From assembly GCA_947388675.1 (NCBI GenBank), contig CANDRW010000014.1, positions 1 to 43,302 on the forward strand: a stretch of DNA of 43,302 nucleotides, given 5' to 3'. Under the pieces are notes generated by a model that was given only the letters and a program-made list of their open reading frames with translations, did no database searches and was not told the origin of the DNA. A program made the translations under genes and the position numbers. How positions within the stretch are numbered: position 1 is the stretch's first letter; every line of letters begins with the position of its first letter. The DNA comes from an uncultured Clostridium sp. (lineage in GTDB: Bacteria; Bacillota; Clostridia; TANB77; CAG-508). This document shows positions 8,808 to 18,032 of the stretch, one piece after another.

Positions 8808-11139
8808 ATGGAAAGAGTGGAACTACACATACATACTAAAATGAGCGAAATGGATGGAATAAATTCTTGTAAAGAGTATATAGAAAAAGCAAAAGAGCTT
8901 GGAATGAAAGCTTTAGCGATAACAGATCATCGGAGTAGTACAAGCATTTCCAGAAGCTCAAGAATATTTAGAAAAGATAGAAGATAATGAATTTAAAATA
9001 GTTTATGGTATGGAGGGATATTATTTACCAAGTGATGCAGTAAAAGAAGAAAGTTATCATATTAGTGTTTTAGTAAAAAACGAGATTGGACGAAAAAATT
9101 TATATAAATTAGTTTCAATATCAAATTTAGAGTATTTTTATAATAAACCTATTATATTAAAAAAAGAGCTAGATGAAAATAGAGAGGGGTTATTAATAGG
9201 GAGTAGTTGTAAAGCAGGAGAGTTATATAGGGCAATCGTAGAGGGAAAGACAGATGAAGAAATAGAGCAAATTGCCAATTACTATGATTATCTTGAAATA
9301 CAACCAATAGCAAATAACCATAATTTAATTACAGAAGGTATTATAAAGGATGAAGAGGAATTAAAAGATATCAATAGAAAAATAGTGGAATTAGGAATAA
9401 AGTTAAATAAAACAGTTATTGCAACAGGAGATGTCCACTTTATTAATCAACAAGATGATATATATAGAAGCATCATAAAGGAAGCACAAGGCAATAAATA
9501 TGCAGAGGAACAAACAGCACTATATTTTAGAACAACAGAAGAGATGTTAAAGGAATTTGAATATTTAGGACAAGACAAAGCTTATGAAGTAGTAGTAACA
9601 AATACTAATAAGATAGTAGATATATGCGAGAAAATAAGACCTATATCAGATGAAAAATGTTATCCACATATTGAAAACATTGAAATGGAAATTAAGGAAT
9701 TAGCTTATGATGGTGCATATAGCATATATGGAAATCCATTACCAACAGAAGTGAAAGAAAGATTAGATAAAGAACTAAATTCAATAATAGAAAATGAAGA
9801 TTTTGCTACATTATATATGATAGCCCAAAAATTAGTGAAAAAATCAAATGAGGATGGATACATTGTTGGAAGTAGAGGAGGCATTGCTTCTTCACTTGTG
9901 GCATATTGCATTGGCATAACAGAAGTAGATCCCATTAAGTATAAGATACCATTTGAAACATTTGCAGGATTTTATGGAGAGAGAGAACCTGATATTGACT
10001 TAAATTTTGCAGGAGAGATTCAAGAAAATATACAAGAATATGTAAAAGAAACAACAGAAGGAGTAAGGACATATAAAGCAGGGACAATAGGAACCATAGT
10101 AGAGAAAACAGCTTATGGATATGTAAAAAAATATTTTGAAGAGAAAGAAGTAGTAGCTGATAATGCGAAAATAGAAAGAGTGTCTAGAGAAATCGTAGGA
10201 ATAAAAAGAACGACAGGAAAGCACTCTGGTGGAATTATTGTAGTGCCAAAAGGAAGAGAAATTTATGAATTTACTCCTATACAACACCCAGCTAATAATC
10301 TAAATACAGATGATATAACAACACATTTTGATTATCATGCTATAGATAGAAATTTGTTAAAATTGGATATACTAGGACATGATGATCCAACAATGTTACA
10401 TAGATTACAGGAATTGTCTGGAATATCTCCCACTACAATAGATTTAAAAGATAAAGAGACGATGGAAATGATTTGCACAGCTAATACATTAGGTATTCCT
10501 GAATTTGCAACAAAATTTGTAAGAGATATGATTATAGATACAAAACCTACTACATTTGATGAATTAATTAAAGTATCAGGACTTTCACATGGTACAGATG
10601 TATGGCTAAATAATGCACAAGAATTAATTGCAAAAGGAACTGCAACATTGAAAGAAGTAATTGCTTGTAGAGATGATATAATGAATGATTTAATAGAAGT
10701 GGGGATTGAACGTAAGATTGCATTTGAAATAATGGAAACTGTAAGGAAAGGAAAAATAAGAAGAAATAGGGAACCACATTGGGAAGAATATAAAAAAGTT
10801 ATGATTGAACATAATGTACCAAAATGGTATATTGAGTCTTGCGAAAAAATATCATATATGTTTCCAAAAGCACATGCAACAGTATATGTAATAAATGCAT
10901 TTAGAATAGCTTGGTATAAAGTTCATTATCCAGAAGCATTTTATAAAGCCTATTTTGAAATAAAGTCTGATTTAGATATAAAGTTACTAAATAACAAAGA
11001 AAAGATATTACAGAAACTGCGAGAATTAGAAGAAACAATGAAAACATCAGAAGAATATTGGAGATTATCTAATAAAGTAGTAGATTGCCAACTTGCATTA
11101 GAAATGTTTGAGAGAAATGTAAGGAGTGTGTCGAAATAA
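8808..11139 (+). CDS. Compact PolC-like DNA polymerase III alpha subunit, +1 shift in PHP domain
   Basis: Start ATG 8808 behind GAAGGAG. The first 41 codons give [14 protein letters not shown] and LAITDH of a PHP domain. At CGG 8931 the plain frame fails (stop at 8985), while skipping C gives [12 protein letters not shown], the PolC PHP sequence, for 776 residues in total. Later landmarks are [18 protein letters not shown], the catalytic [10 protein letters not shown] and [31 protein letters not shown] and YMFPKAHA. Bacterial PolC is about 1440 residues. This one lacks the N-terminal domains, the 3'-5' exonuclease, the Cys4 zinc insertion before PFETF, about 25 residues before TLGIPEF, and the C-terminal HhH/OB region. 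It is probably an accessory polymerase rather than the cell's replicase. Confidence 0.85.
8931..8934 (+). other. CGGA +1 recoding site 3 (PolC-like)
   Basis: In-frame CAT-CGG-AGT. C+GGA places the glycine after TDH of the PHP metal-binding motif and opens 735 further residues; the unshifted product would be only 59 residues long. Confidence 0.7.
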
Positions 11140-11220
11140 CAAATAAGTAGGATAGATAATTAAAATGGGAGTTATCTCAGTTGGTAATATAGAATAGCCG
11201 GAGAGGAAATATGACAAACA

Positions 11221-11263
11221 GGAAATTGCATCTTTATAAATATATTATGTATTCATGCAATTT
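11221..11263. repeat. Stem-loop between the polymerase gene and the dacA remnant
   Basis: GGAAATTGCAT and ATGCAATTTCC form a perfect 11-bp inverted repeat with a loop of about 20 bases. There is no clear T-run, so it is a possible terminator or junction hairpin rather than a proven one. Confidence 0.4.
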
Positions 11264-11288
11264 CCATATAATTATAATTGCTTAATAT

Positions 11289-12077
11289 TTAATTTCTAAG
11301 TAGTGAGAACCATTTGCTATAAATATTTTCAACCATAGTAAAAGTAGAAATTTTGTTAACTGACTTTTCTGCAATAATATTGACTTTGCCAATTTCTTGA
11401 CCATTTAGCATATAAGTTACGGTTCCCAAAACTTGCCCTTGTTCTACAGGAGAAGATACCATGGTAGGTAATTCTAATTGTTGTTCAATATTTTTATCTT
11501 GCCCTTTTTGAATTAAAATTCCGCTATCTTCTTCTAAAATTCCATTTACATTACTCTCAATTCCTTTATCTACTAAAACATCTTTTATAATGTCACCTTT
11601 ATTTGCCAATTTTTTATACTCAAAATTAGCAAAGCCATAGTCTAATAATTTTTGCGCCTCAGCAAAACGAGTTTTAGTATTAGGTGCTTTCATAATTACT
11701 GCAATTAAAGAAAGGTCATCACGAGTAGCACTAGCAGATAAGCTGTATAAAGCAGTAGCAGTAGAACCAGTCTTTAGCCCAGTTGCTCCTTTATAGTTAC
11801 GAATTAATTTATTGGTATTTACCAAAGAAGATTTGCCATCTCTTAAACTATCCATATAAATAGTAGTATATTTTGTAATATCAGGATGATTATTTAACAA
11901 CTCCTTAGACATTAAAGCAATATCATAGGCAGATGTAACATGGCCATCTTCATCAATACCATGGCAGTTCTTAAATGTAGTATCCTTCATACCTAATTCT
12001 TGTGCTTTAGCATTCATTTTTTCTACAAAAGCTTCTTGTGAACCTGCTAGATATTCAGCCATAGCAACAGTACAATC
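11289..12077 (-). pseudogene. 5'-truncated D-Ala-D-Ala carboxypeptidase (peptidase S11)
   Basis: The minus-strand frame reads DCTVAMAEYLAGSQEAF, then KAQELGMKDTTF, GHVTSAYDIALM and the KTGS motif in GLKTGSTATALY, followed by the beta-sandwich C-terminal domain. This is the C-terminal two thirds of a DacA/DacF-type penicillin-binding protein. The signal peptide and the SxxK and SxN motifs are missing. Homology ends near 12077, where family members continue upstream as GND-C but here the frame reads a short unrelated stretch and a TGA. The missing 5' part would lie to the right. This fits a chromosomal gene interrupted by the element that begins near 12080. It is catalytically dead as it stands. 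Confidence 0.8.
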
Positions 12078-12156
12078 ATAGAGTGTTCAAAAATGACAGG
12101 AATTTAAAAAGCTAGTAATACCAATGAATATAGAATTTGTAATTATCTATAAAAAT

Positions 12157-12190
12157 AAAAAAATAAAGTGTTTTTGCACTTTATTTTTTT
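12157..12190 (+). terminator. Hairpin with T-run before the conjugation genes
   Basis: AAAAAATAAAGTG and CACTTTATTTTTT with a 6-base loop, ending in seven T. It is an intrinsic terminator placed 20 bases upstream of the HTH gene, so it insulates the module or attenuates its leader. Both strands could use it. Confidence 0.6.
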
Positions 12191-12211
12191 ATAAGAAGAT
12201 AAAAGGAGGTG

Positions 12212-12994
12212 ATGTCAAATGTGATAGAAGAAAAACAACCATCATATTATTCCATAATTCCTAGCACAGTTCGTTACGATAAAAGATTGAAATTTGCAGA
12301 GAGATTACTTTATGGAGAAATAACAGCTTTAATGGGAAAAGAAGGATACTGCTTTGCAAGCAACAATTATTTTGCTAGTCTTTATGAGGTAATACCAGGA
12401 ACAATATCACGTTGGATTTCTCATTTGGCTAAATTAGGATATATAACAGTAGAGGTAATTAGAAATGATAAAAACGAAGTAATAGAAAGAAGAATCTATA
12501 TTACAGATATAAGCTGTAGGAAGGTTATGCAAAATACCTATGAGCAAAATAGCATATACCTCTATAAGCATAGTAGAGCAGACCCTATGAGCCAAAAAGC
12601 TAAAGAGAATAATATAAATATTAAGATAGATAGATTCTTTAATTATATTATGAATAATAAAGGGAAACTTCCAAAAGATTTTATAAGTATAGAACAATTT
12701 CAGGAATTTTATGAAATAATTGAAAGGTTTGAACTCAATTATACAGAAGATATACTAAATACTTTCCAAGAGGACAATATTGTAAAGCTTAAGATTTTAA
12801 TTTACACAATGAAAGAGATATTTACAAGAAAAAGAAAGGAACTTTTAGTAAAAGCTACAAGAGAAGATTTCATAGAGGTATATGGTAGTTGTAAAAAGTT
12901 TGAAAATTTATATAAAAACACAGAAAGTGAAATAAAAAATTTTTTCGACTATTATTATGCAAGTGTTATAAGAAAATTAGAAGCTAAGCAATAG
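12212..12994 (+). CDS. Helix-turn-helix replication/regulatory protein
   Basis: About 260 residues. The start YSIIPSTVRYDKRLKFAERLLYGEI, then ASNNYFASLYEVIPGTISRWISHLAKLGYI, is a winged-helix domain of the helix_turn_helix_36/replication-initiator-like type common at the head of Firmicutes mobile-element modules. The C-terminal half is helical and unassigned. The start is uncertain: GTG 12209, ATG 12212 and GTG 12221 are in frame near AAAGGAGG (12200-12207), and only 12221 has normal spacing. It is the first gene of the conjugation cluster and may regulate it or act at the origin. Confidence 0.65.
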   Translation: MSNVIEEKQPSYYSIIPSTVRYDKRLKFAERLLYGEITALMGKEGYCFASNNYFASLYEVIPGTISRWISHLAKLGYITVEVIRNDKNEVIERRIYITDISCRKVMQNTYEQNSIYLYKHSRADPMSQKAKENNINIKIDRFFNYIMNNKGKLPKDFISIEQFQEFYEIIERFELNYTEDILNTFQEDNIVKLKILIYTMKEIFTRKRKELLVKATREDFIEVYGSCKKFENLYKNTESEIKNFFDYYYASVIRKLEAKQ

Positions 12995-13022
12995 CTTTAT
13001 TTTTTGCAAAAAAGGAGAAGAA

Positions 13023-13271
13023 ATGATAGAACCATATCAACTAGAAAATTCTAACTTAAATCTAATGTTAGGTAATATGATGGAAAATGCTTTTTTCTTT
13101 TCAGTAATACTTATAACAATATGGATTTTCGTTAGTTTAACAATTTGGGTATTCGGAGCCAAAGTTAAATCCGAAAAGGCAATTAAACTAGGAGTAAAAA
13201 GCTTTATTATGAGTATAGGAATACAGATATGTGTTTTGGCAATTCCAATTTTAGTTGTCTTTTTAAAGTAA
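13023..13271 (+). CDS. Small two-helix membrane protein of the T4SS cluster
   Basis: 82 residues with two hydrophobic segments (about 22-45 and 58-80) joined by a short basic loop, KVKSEKAIKLGVK. ATG 13023 has AAAGGAG upstream. Its place immediately before the pilin-like gene suggests a small inner-membrane T4SS subunit. No enzymatic motif. Confidence 0.65.
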   Translation: MIEPYQLENSNLNLMLGNMMENAFFFSVILITIWIFVSLTIWVFGAKVKSEKAIKLGVKSFIMSIGIQICVLAIPILVVFLK

Positions 13272-13282
13272 TGGAGGGAAAA

Positions 13283-13652
13283 ATGAAATTAATAAAGAAT
13301 AAAAAAATATTATTAACAATAGGAACAACAATCTTTATGACTTTTATAAATATGCAGAGAACTTTAGCAACTACAATAGGAACGCAGGAAGTGGAAACAG
13401 CTACACAAAATATAAAGGATGCAGTAATAAAATTAGCAATGCCAATTCGGTACAGTTCTTATGTTTGTGAGCATTGTGATTATAGCTATTAAATTAATTG
13501 TTAATGCAAATAATCCAAATAAGCGATCAGAAGGAATTGGTGGATTAGCTTGGGTAGCAGGAGGCTTTATGTTATTAAGTTTAGCACTAATTGTAAGTGG
13601 AATCATACTAAGTATTGCAACAAATGGTTCAGGAAGTATGGTTGGCGGATAG
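13283..13652 (+). CDS. VirB2/TrbC-like pilin-family membrane protein, +1 shift
   Basis: Start ATG 13283 behind GGAGGG. The N-terminus has a signal-like hydrophobic stretch (ILLTIGTTIFMTFINMQ) and a cleavage-like TLATT. After 55 codons CGG at 13448 breaks the frame. Skipping the C gives KLAMPI-GTVLMFVSIVIIAI, a basic loop NPNKRSEGIGG, and a second helix ending NGSGSMVGG, for 122 residues. Signal peptide plus two hydrophobic helices with a short basic loop is the VirB2/TrbC layout, and the position before PrgI and VirB4 fits. The unshifted product lacks both helices, so a working T4SS would depend on recoding here. Confidence 0.7.
13448..13451 (+). other. CGGT +1 recoding site 4 (pilin-like)
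   Basis: In-frame ATT-CGG-TAC. C+GGT (glycine) continues into both transmembrane helices; the plain frame stops at 13490. This is the only one of the eight sites with T as fourth base. Confidence 0.65.
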
Positions 13653-13660
13653 GAGGAAAG

Positions 13661-13963
13661 ATGCAAATATATAAGATACCATATAATTTTGTACATGAAG
13701 AAAAAGTGTTTGGAGGATATATCTCTATAAGGCAAGCTATACATTTAATTATGGCAGCTACAGCTATTGCAATATTCTTCATACCAATTATAGATATTTT
13801 TTTTAAAGCTATAGTATTTCTAACTTTAGCTAGTATGTTTATCATATTTGCTTTTTTGAAGATTGAAGATACTAATGCAGATAAATATTTTATATATGTG
13901 CTGAGATATGCTCTGAGAAAAAGGAAATACATATTAGAGAAAGGTAGAGAAGAGATATGTTAA
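13661..13963 (+). CDS. PrgI/VirB3-family T4SS protein
   Basis: 100 residues from ATG 13661, behind AGGAGG; an in-frame open stretch further upstream has no ribosome site. The opening MQIYKIPYNFVHEEKVFGG is typical of the PrgI family, followed by two adjacent hydrophobic helices (about 30-68) and a basic tail YALRKRKYI. It overlaps the next gene by 7 bases. PrgI/VirB3 proteins are short inner-membrane components that work with VirB4. Confidence 0.8.
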   Translation: MQIYKIPYNFVHEEKVFGGYISIRQAIHLIMAATAIAIFFIPIIDIFFKAIVFLTLASMFIIFAFLKIEDTNADKYFIYVLRYALRKRKYILEKGREEIC

Positions 13964-14697
13964 TTACAGTTCTATTTTGGATAGCAAGTATATGTCTAAT
14001 TATATTTACAGTAATATATACAAGAAAAATGAATAACTTTTACAAATTTAAGTCTAAATCAGGAATAGCAATTACGAGACAAAAAAAGACGATTAAGAGT
14101 ATTTGGAATATAGAAAGAATTAAAGGAAACATTATAACGACAAACGATAGATATTGCAAGCACTCAGTTATTATCGAGTTGGGGAGTATAGAATATAAAT
14201 TACTAAATGAAGAAGAACAAAACAACATTGACGAATATTTAATTAGTATATCAAAAACGATAAAAAATCAAATTCAGTTTTATAGTACAGTAGAAAAGAT
14301 TGATACAACTAACAAAATTGAGAATATAAAGAATAATTTAAAACAAAGAAATGTTAAAATTCAGGAATATGGAAAAAACATTATAGAGTATTTAGACAAT
14401 ATCATGAAAGAGGATGACTTGTATGTTAGAAAGAACTATTTGATTGTTAGCTCAAATGAAACACTTCAAAAAGCACAACAAGAATTGCAAGACATATATT
14501 ACAATATGAAATATAGTTTCTCTAATATAAAGATAGCAACGAAACTTCTTTCTGATGAAGAAATTATAGAGTTAATATACAAAGAGCTAAATAAGAACTC
14601 TCCTGAGAAAATAAAAAACATAATAGATAAAGGAGGGATGGATTTTTATGTTGGAGCTAAAGAAGAAAGAATACGAAAAGAAAATTTCGACGAATAA
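13957..14697 (+). CDS. Membrane-anchored T4SS protein preceding VirB4
   Basis: 246 residues with one N-terminal transmembrane helix (about 2-22), then a soluble domain. The part IKGNIITTNDRY through YKLLNEEEQNNIDEYL resembles the N-terminal domain of VirB4/TraC-type proteins, without any ATPase motif. It overlaps PrgI by 7 bases and the VirB4 gene by 50, so translation is coupled. It probably assists VirB4 at the membrane; this is inferred from position and weak resemblance. Confidence 0.6.
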   Translation: MLITVLFWIASICLIIFTVIYTRKMNNFYKFKSKSGIAITRQKKTIKSIWNIERIKGNIITTNDRYCKHSVIIELGSIEYKLLNEEEQNNIDEYLISISKTIKNQIQFYSTVEKIDTTNKIENIKNNLKQRNVKIQEYGKNIIEYLDNIMKEDDLYVRKNYLIVSSNETLQKAQQELQDIYYNMKYSFSNIKIATKLLSDEEIIELIYKELNKNSPEKIKNIIDKGGMDFYVGAKEERIRKENFDE

Positions 14698-16510
14698 AAT
14701 AAAGCCAAAAGAGAAAGAAGAGAATATATTTTGTAAAATACCTGATTTGATGGAACTACTAATTCCAGATTGCGTTGAAGAAAAAAAGGATTATATATAT
14801 TTAGGTGAAAATAGATATTCAAGAAATTTTGTTATATCAGCATATCCATCTAAAACGTATCTAGGATGGTTAGATAGAATATTTAATCTTCTTGGGGATA
14901 TAAGTTTAAGTATTATTGCGAGGAAGGCTAATGAGGATACTGTTATTAGACAACTTACAAAGAAAGTAACTGTATTAGAATCAGAATATCACACTTATCA
15001 AACTAGAGGCAATATAGAAAATTTGCATCCTTTAGAACAAATGGCTTATGATTACGAAGAAATTAGACGAGATATTCAAGAAAAAGATGAAAAACTATTT
15101 TTCATTACAATATATTTACGAATCAATGCATCTACACTAGAAAACTTAGAGGAAAGAAGTAATTTGCTGAAGAATGAATTTGCTAAAATATCATCTAAAG
15201 TTAGAACATTAAGTTTTAGACAATTGAGTGGATTAAAAGCAAATTTACCGTTTAATGACTCTAGAATTGTGGATTATGAGAGAAATGTTACTGCGAAAGG
15301 ATTAGCAACAATGTTTCCTATTGCTAATTGTAATTCAGAATCAAGCATTGATGGAGTTCCAATTGGAAGAAACTATTTTACTGGATTACCTGTTTACTTA
15401 GATACATTTAGTAAAAGACTAACAAATCCACATATTGTTGTCTTAGGTGTTACAGGAGCTGGAAAATCTGTTACAATGGATATATTATCAGCAAGGTCTT
15501 TAGTAACAAAGAATACACAATCTGCCATATTGGATATAGAAGGAGAGTATAAGAATAGAACTAAAAGTCTATCTGGCAAAATTATTGAAATAAAACAAGG
15601 TATGCCATCAGGAATCAATATCTTTGATGTAGATATAGAAAAAGGTGAGAATGGAATTGAGAAAGTAAATATCTTAAACAAAGTGGCAGAAATTAGAGCC
15701 ATTCTATCTGGAATTATGAAAAATTATATGGATAGAAACCTAAATGCAAAAGAGTTAGTAGATATTGAGGAAAGTGTTATTGAAGCATATAAAGAAAAGG
15801 GAATTACTACTTTAAAAGATAGCATATATGAAAGAGAAGGAGGAAAAATAGGAAACAAGTTGACTTTAGATCCTATAAAAAAGAAAATGCCTACTCTTTC
15901 AGATTTTCATAAAATATTGTCTACTAAGGAGAATTCAAAAGAACTTTCTGAAATCTTAACAGGCTTCTTAAAAGGAAAAAGTTTGGGTATGTTTGATTGT
16001 GTTAGTAATGTAAATGTGGATGAACATTATATAGATTTTGATTTATCAAGTATAACAGACGAAATAACAAAATTTTATGCATCTATGGTAATCACTACTT
16101 GGATAACGGAAAGATATATGAGAAGGTCAGAAAAATATGAAGAGAAATCTGTATATATAGATGAGGCTTGGACAATGTTGAAGTATGAAGAAACAGCGAA
16201 TTTTATTGAAAATTTAGCTCGTAGAGCGAGAAAAAGAGGAGTGAGATTGGTAATTGCTACTCAATTACCAGATGAACTTATATCTAGTCCTCAAGGAAGA
16301 GCGGTTTTAAATTGTTGTGGAACAGCTATCTTAATGAAACAATCGCCAATTAGTGTTGATAAAATAATAGATTATTTTAAACTTTCAAAAGGAACACGCG
16401 AATTTTTACTAAAGGCTAAACCAGGAGAAGCTCTTTTAAACATAGAAGGAACAGTATCTGCTATTGATATAGAAGTATTAGATAAAGAAGTAGAAATGTT
16501 AAAAGTATAA
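14648..16510 (+). CDS. VirB4/TraE-family conjugation ATPase
   Basis: 620 residues from ATG 14648, with AAGGAGGG upstream. Walker A GVTGAGKS lies near residue 266, Walker B VYIDEAWTML near 501 and a conserved RARKRGVRLVIATQLP near 525. The N-terminal half carries the usual VirB4 entry, with NYFTGLPVYLDTF shortly before the P-loop. VirB4 powers assembly of the type IV secretion channel and substrate transfer. No in-frame CGG occurs. Confidence 0.9.
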   Translation: MLELKKKEYEKKISTNKIKPKEKEENIFCKIPDLMELLIPDCVEEKKDYIYLGENRYSRNFVISAYPSKTYLGWLDRIFNLLGDISLSIIARKANEDTVIRQLTKKVTVLESEYHTYQTRGNIENLHPLEQMAYDYEEIRRDIQEKDEKLFFITIYLRINASTLENLEERSNLLKNEFAKISSKVRTLSFRQLSGLKANLPFNDSRIVDYERNVTAKGLATMFPIANCNSESSIDGVPIGRNYFTGLPVYLDTFSKRLTNPHIVVLGVTGAGKSVTMDILSARSLVTKNTQSAILDIEGEYKNRTKSLSGKIIEIKQGMPSGINIFDVDIEKGENGIEKVNILNKVAEIRAILSGIMKNYMDRNLNAKELVDIEESVIEAYKEKGITTLKDSIYEREGGKIGNKLTLDPIKKKMPTLSDFHKILSTKENSKELSEILTGFLKGKSLGMFDCVSNVNVDEHYIDFDLSSITDEITKFYASMVITTWITERYMRRSEKYEEKSVYIDEAWTMLKYEETANFIENLARRARKRGVRLVIATQLPDELISSPQGRAVLNCCGTAILMKQSPISVDKIIDYFKLSKGTREFLLKAKPGEALLNIEGTVSAIDIEVLDKEVEMLKV

Positions 16511-16523
16511 AGGAGGAGTAAAC

Positions 16524-18032
16524 TTGAAAAAAACTAAAAGAATTATAGCAAGTATTCTAGTTATACTTGTTTTTTTATGCTTATTTTTGCCTAAGGTACA
16601 AGCAACTAATGTAGAAGTTAAAGAAGGTGAAATAGGAGAGACTATAGACAAAGGCGATGGAGGGATTTTTGAAAAGATTATTGCTAAATTAATTGGTGGT
16701 ATAGCAGAAACTGTATTGAATCTTACAACAAGTAAAGAATTTGGAATGGGATTCAAAAATTATGATGAACTTATTTTTGCACAAAAGTCAACTAATATAT
16801 CACCGTTTGATCAAGTACAGTGGGATACAATGATATATTGGTACAACATTATGGCATCTATTGCTGGAAGCTTAATATTAATTGTAGTTGTCGTTATAGC
16901 TTATAAGCTAATAATAGGGGCATATAGCATAGAAAAGAGAATGGAAGCTAAAGATAGTCTATTTAGATTAGCTTTTGGTGCAATATGTATCAGTCTTGCT
17001 CCATTATTTGTGAAATTTCTATTATTGATAAATAATAATCTAGTACATATTATTGTGGGATATTCTAATGGCAGTTTAGACGAATTACTAGGAAATAATG
17101 TATTATCAAATATAAATACAGGAAATGCAATTGCTACAGCGATTGTAATTGCAATGTTTGCATATCTGTTTGTGAAATTAAACATAAAATTTATTATTAG
17201 ACAATTTACTATTTTGATTTTCACATTGTTTACACCAATTGTAGTAATTATGTGGATGTTAAATAAGAGAACTATTGGAGCATCAATATGGTTTGGACAG
17301 ATATTTGTTAATATTTTTATGCAGTTTATATATGCTTTTCTGTTTTTAATATACTTAAACTTTTTACCACAAGCTGGTGGATGGGCTATTTCACTTTTAT
17401 GGGCTATGATGATATTACCAATTGCTGATGCTTTATCAAATACATTACAAAATCTTATTTCTCGCATTGCAGGAGTAGACAATGAAGAACTATCTAACAG
17501 AGGAGTTGGAATGGCAAGTGCAATGGGGCATAGTGTAAGAGCAATTAGTTATCAATTTAAGAATCCAGATGGAGATGAAGCTAATAATGGTAAAGGCTTA
17601 TTATATAGATTATTTAACAAAACAGAAGAAACAGAAGTAGCAAAACCAATGGAAACAAAACCAATGGAGAAAACACCAATGATACAGACACCTATAATTT
17701 CACAAGACTCAAAACAGAGCAGGGCAAATGAGAAAAACAACATAATGGAAGGAACAACTAAAATACAAAATAATATGCAACAATCATCTAAAGCACAAGA
17801 AACGCTGAAAGGAGAGAATACTAATAATAGCAACAGAGAAATAGGCAAGGTTGCTTATAATGTAGGAAAAGAAATTTTAAATATGGGAATGTATATGGCA
17901 GAAGGAAGAAACTTTGATACACAAAGTAAATATTCTAGGAACAATATTAATAAAACTAGAAAAGAAGATTATAAAGTGAAAAATAATCAAGAAAATGTGA
18001 TTACAAATAGAGATGGGAATGAGGAACAATGA
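16524..18032 (+). CDS. VirB6/TrbL-like polytopic conjugation protein
   Basis: 502 residues with a signal-like N-terminus (KKTKRIIASILVILVFLCLF, then VQAT), an extracellular stretch, then about six transmembrane helices between residues 110 and 310, and a long hydrophilic Asn/Gln/Lys-rich tail (about 350-502) with repeated short P-M-E-T/K units. This is the plan of the pLS20_p028-type Gram-positive VirB6 homologues. It follows VirB4 by 13 bases with GGAGGAG and overlaps the M23 gene by 4 bases (ATGA). The tail probably lies in the cytoplasm or channel lumen. Confidence 0.75.
   Translation: MKKTKRIIASILVILVFLCLFLPKVQATNVEVKEGEIGETIDKGDGGIFEKIIAKLIGGIAETVLNLTTSKEFGMGFKNYDELIFAQKSTNISPFDQVQWDTMIYWYNIMASIAGSLILIVVVVIAYKLIIGAYSIEKRMEAKDSLFRLAFGAICISLAPLFVKFLLLINNNLVHIIVGYSNGSLDELLGNNVLSNINTGNAIATAIVIAMFAYLFVKLNIKFIIRQFTILIFTLFTPIVVIMWMLNKRTIGASIWFGQIFVNIFMQFIYAFLFLIYLNFLPQAGGWAISLLWAMMILPIADALSNTLQNLISRIAGVDNEELSNRGVGMASAMGHSVRAISYQFKNPDGDEANNGKGLLYRLFNKTEETEVAKPMETKPMEKTPMIQTPIISQDSKQSRANEKNNIMEGTTKIQNNMQQSSKAQETLKGENTNNSNREIGKVAYNVGKEILNMGMYMAEGRNFDTQSKYSRNNINKTRKEDYKVKNNQENVITNRDGNEEQ

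Noticed and set aside
11160-11215. tRNA-like D-loop sequence (CTCAGTTGGTA)
   Set aside because: The D-stem does not pair, and no anticodon arm or T-loop follows. At most a decayed fragment; no tRNA gene was found, and so no quadruplet tRNA in the window.
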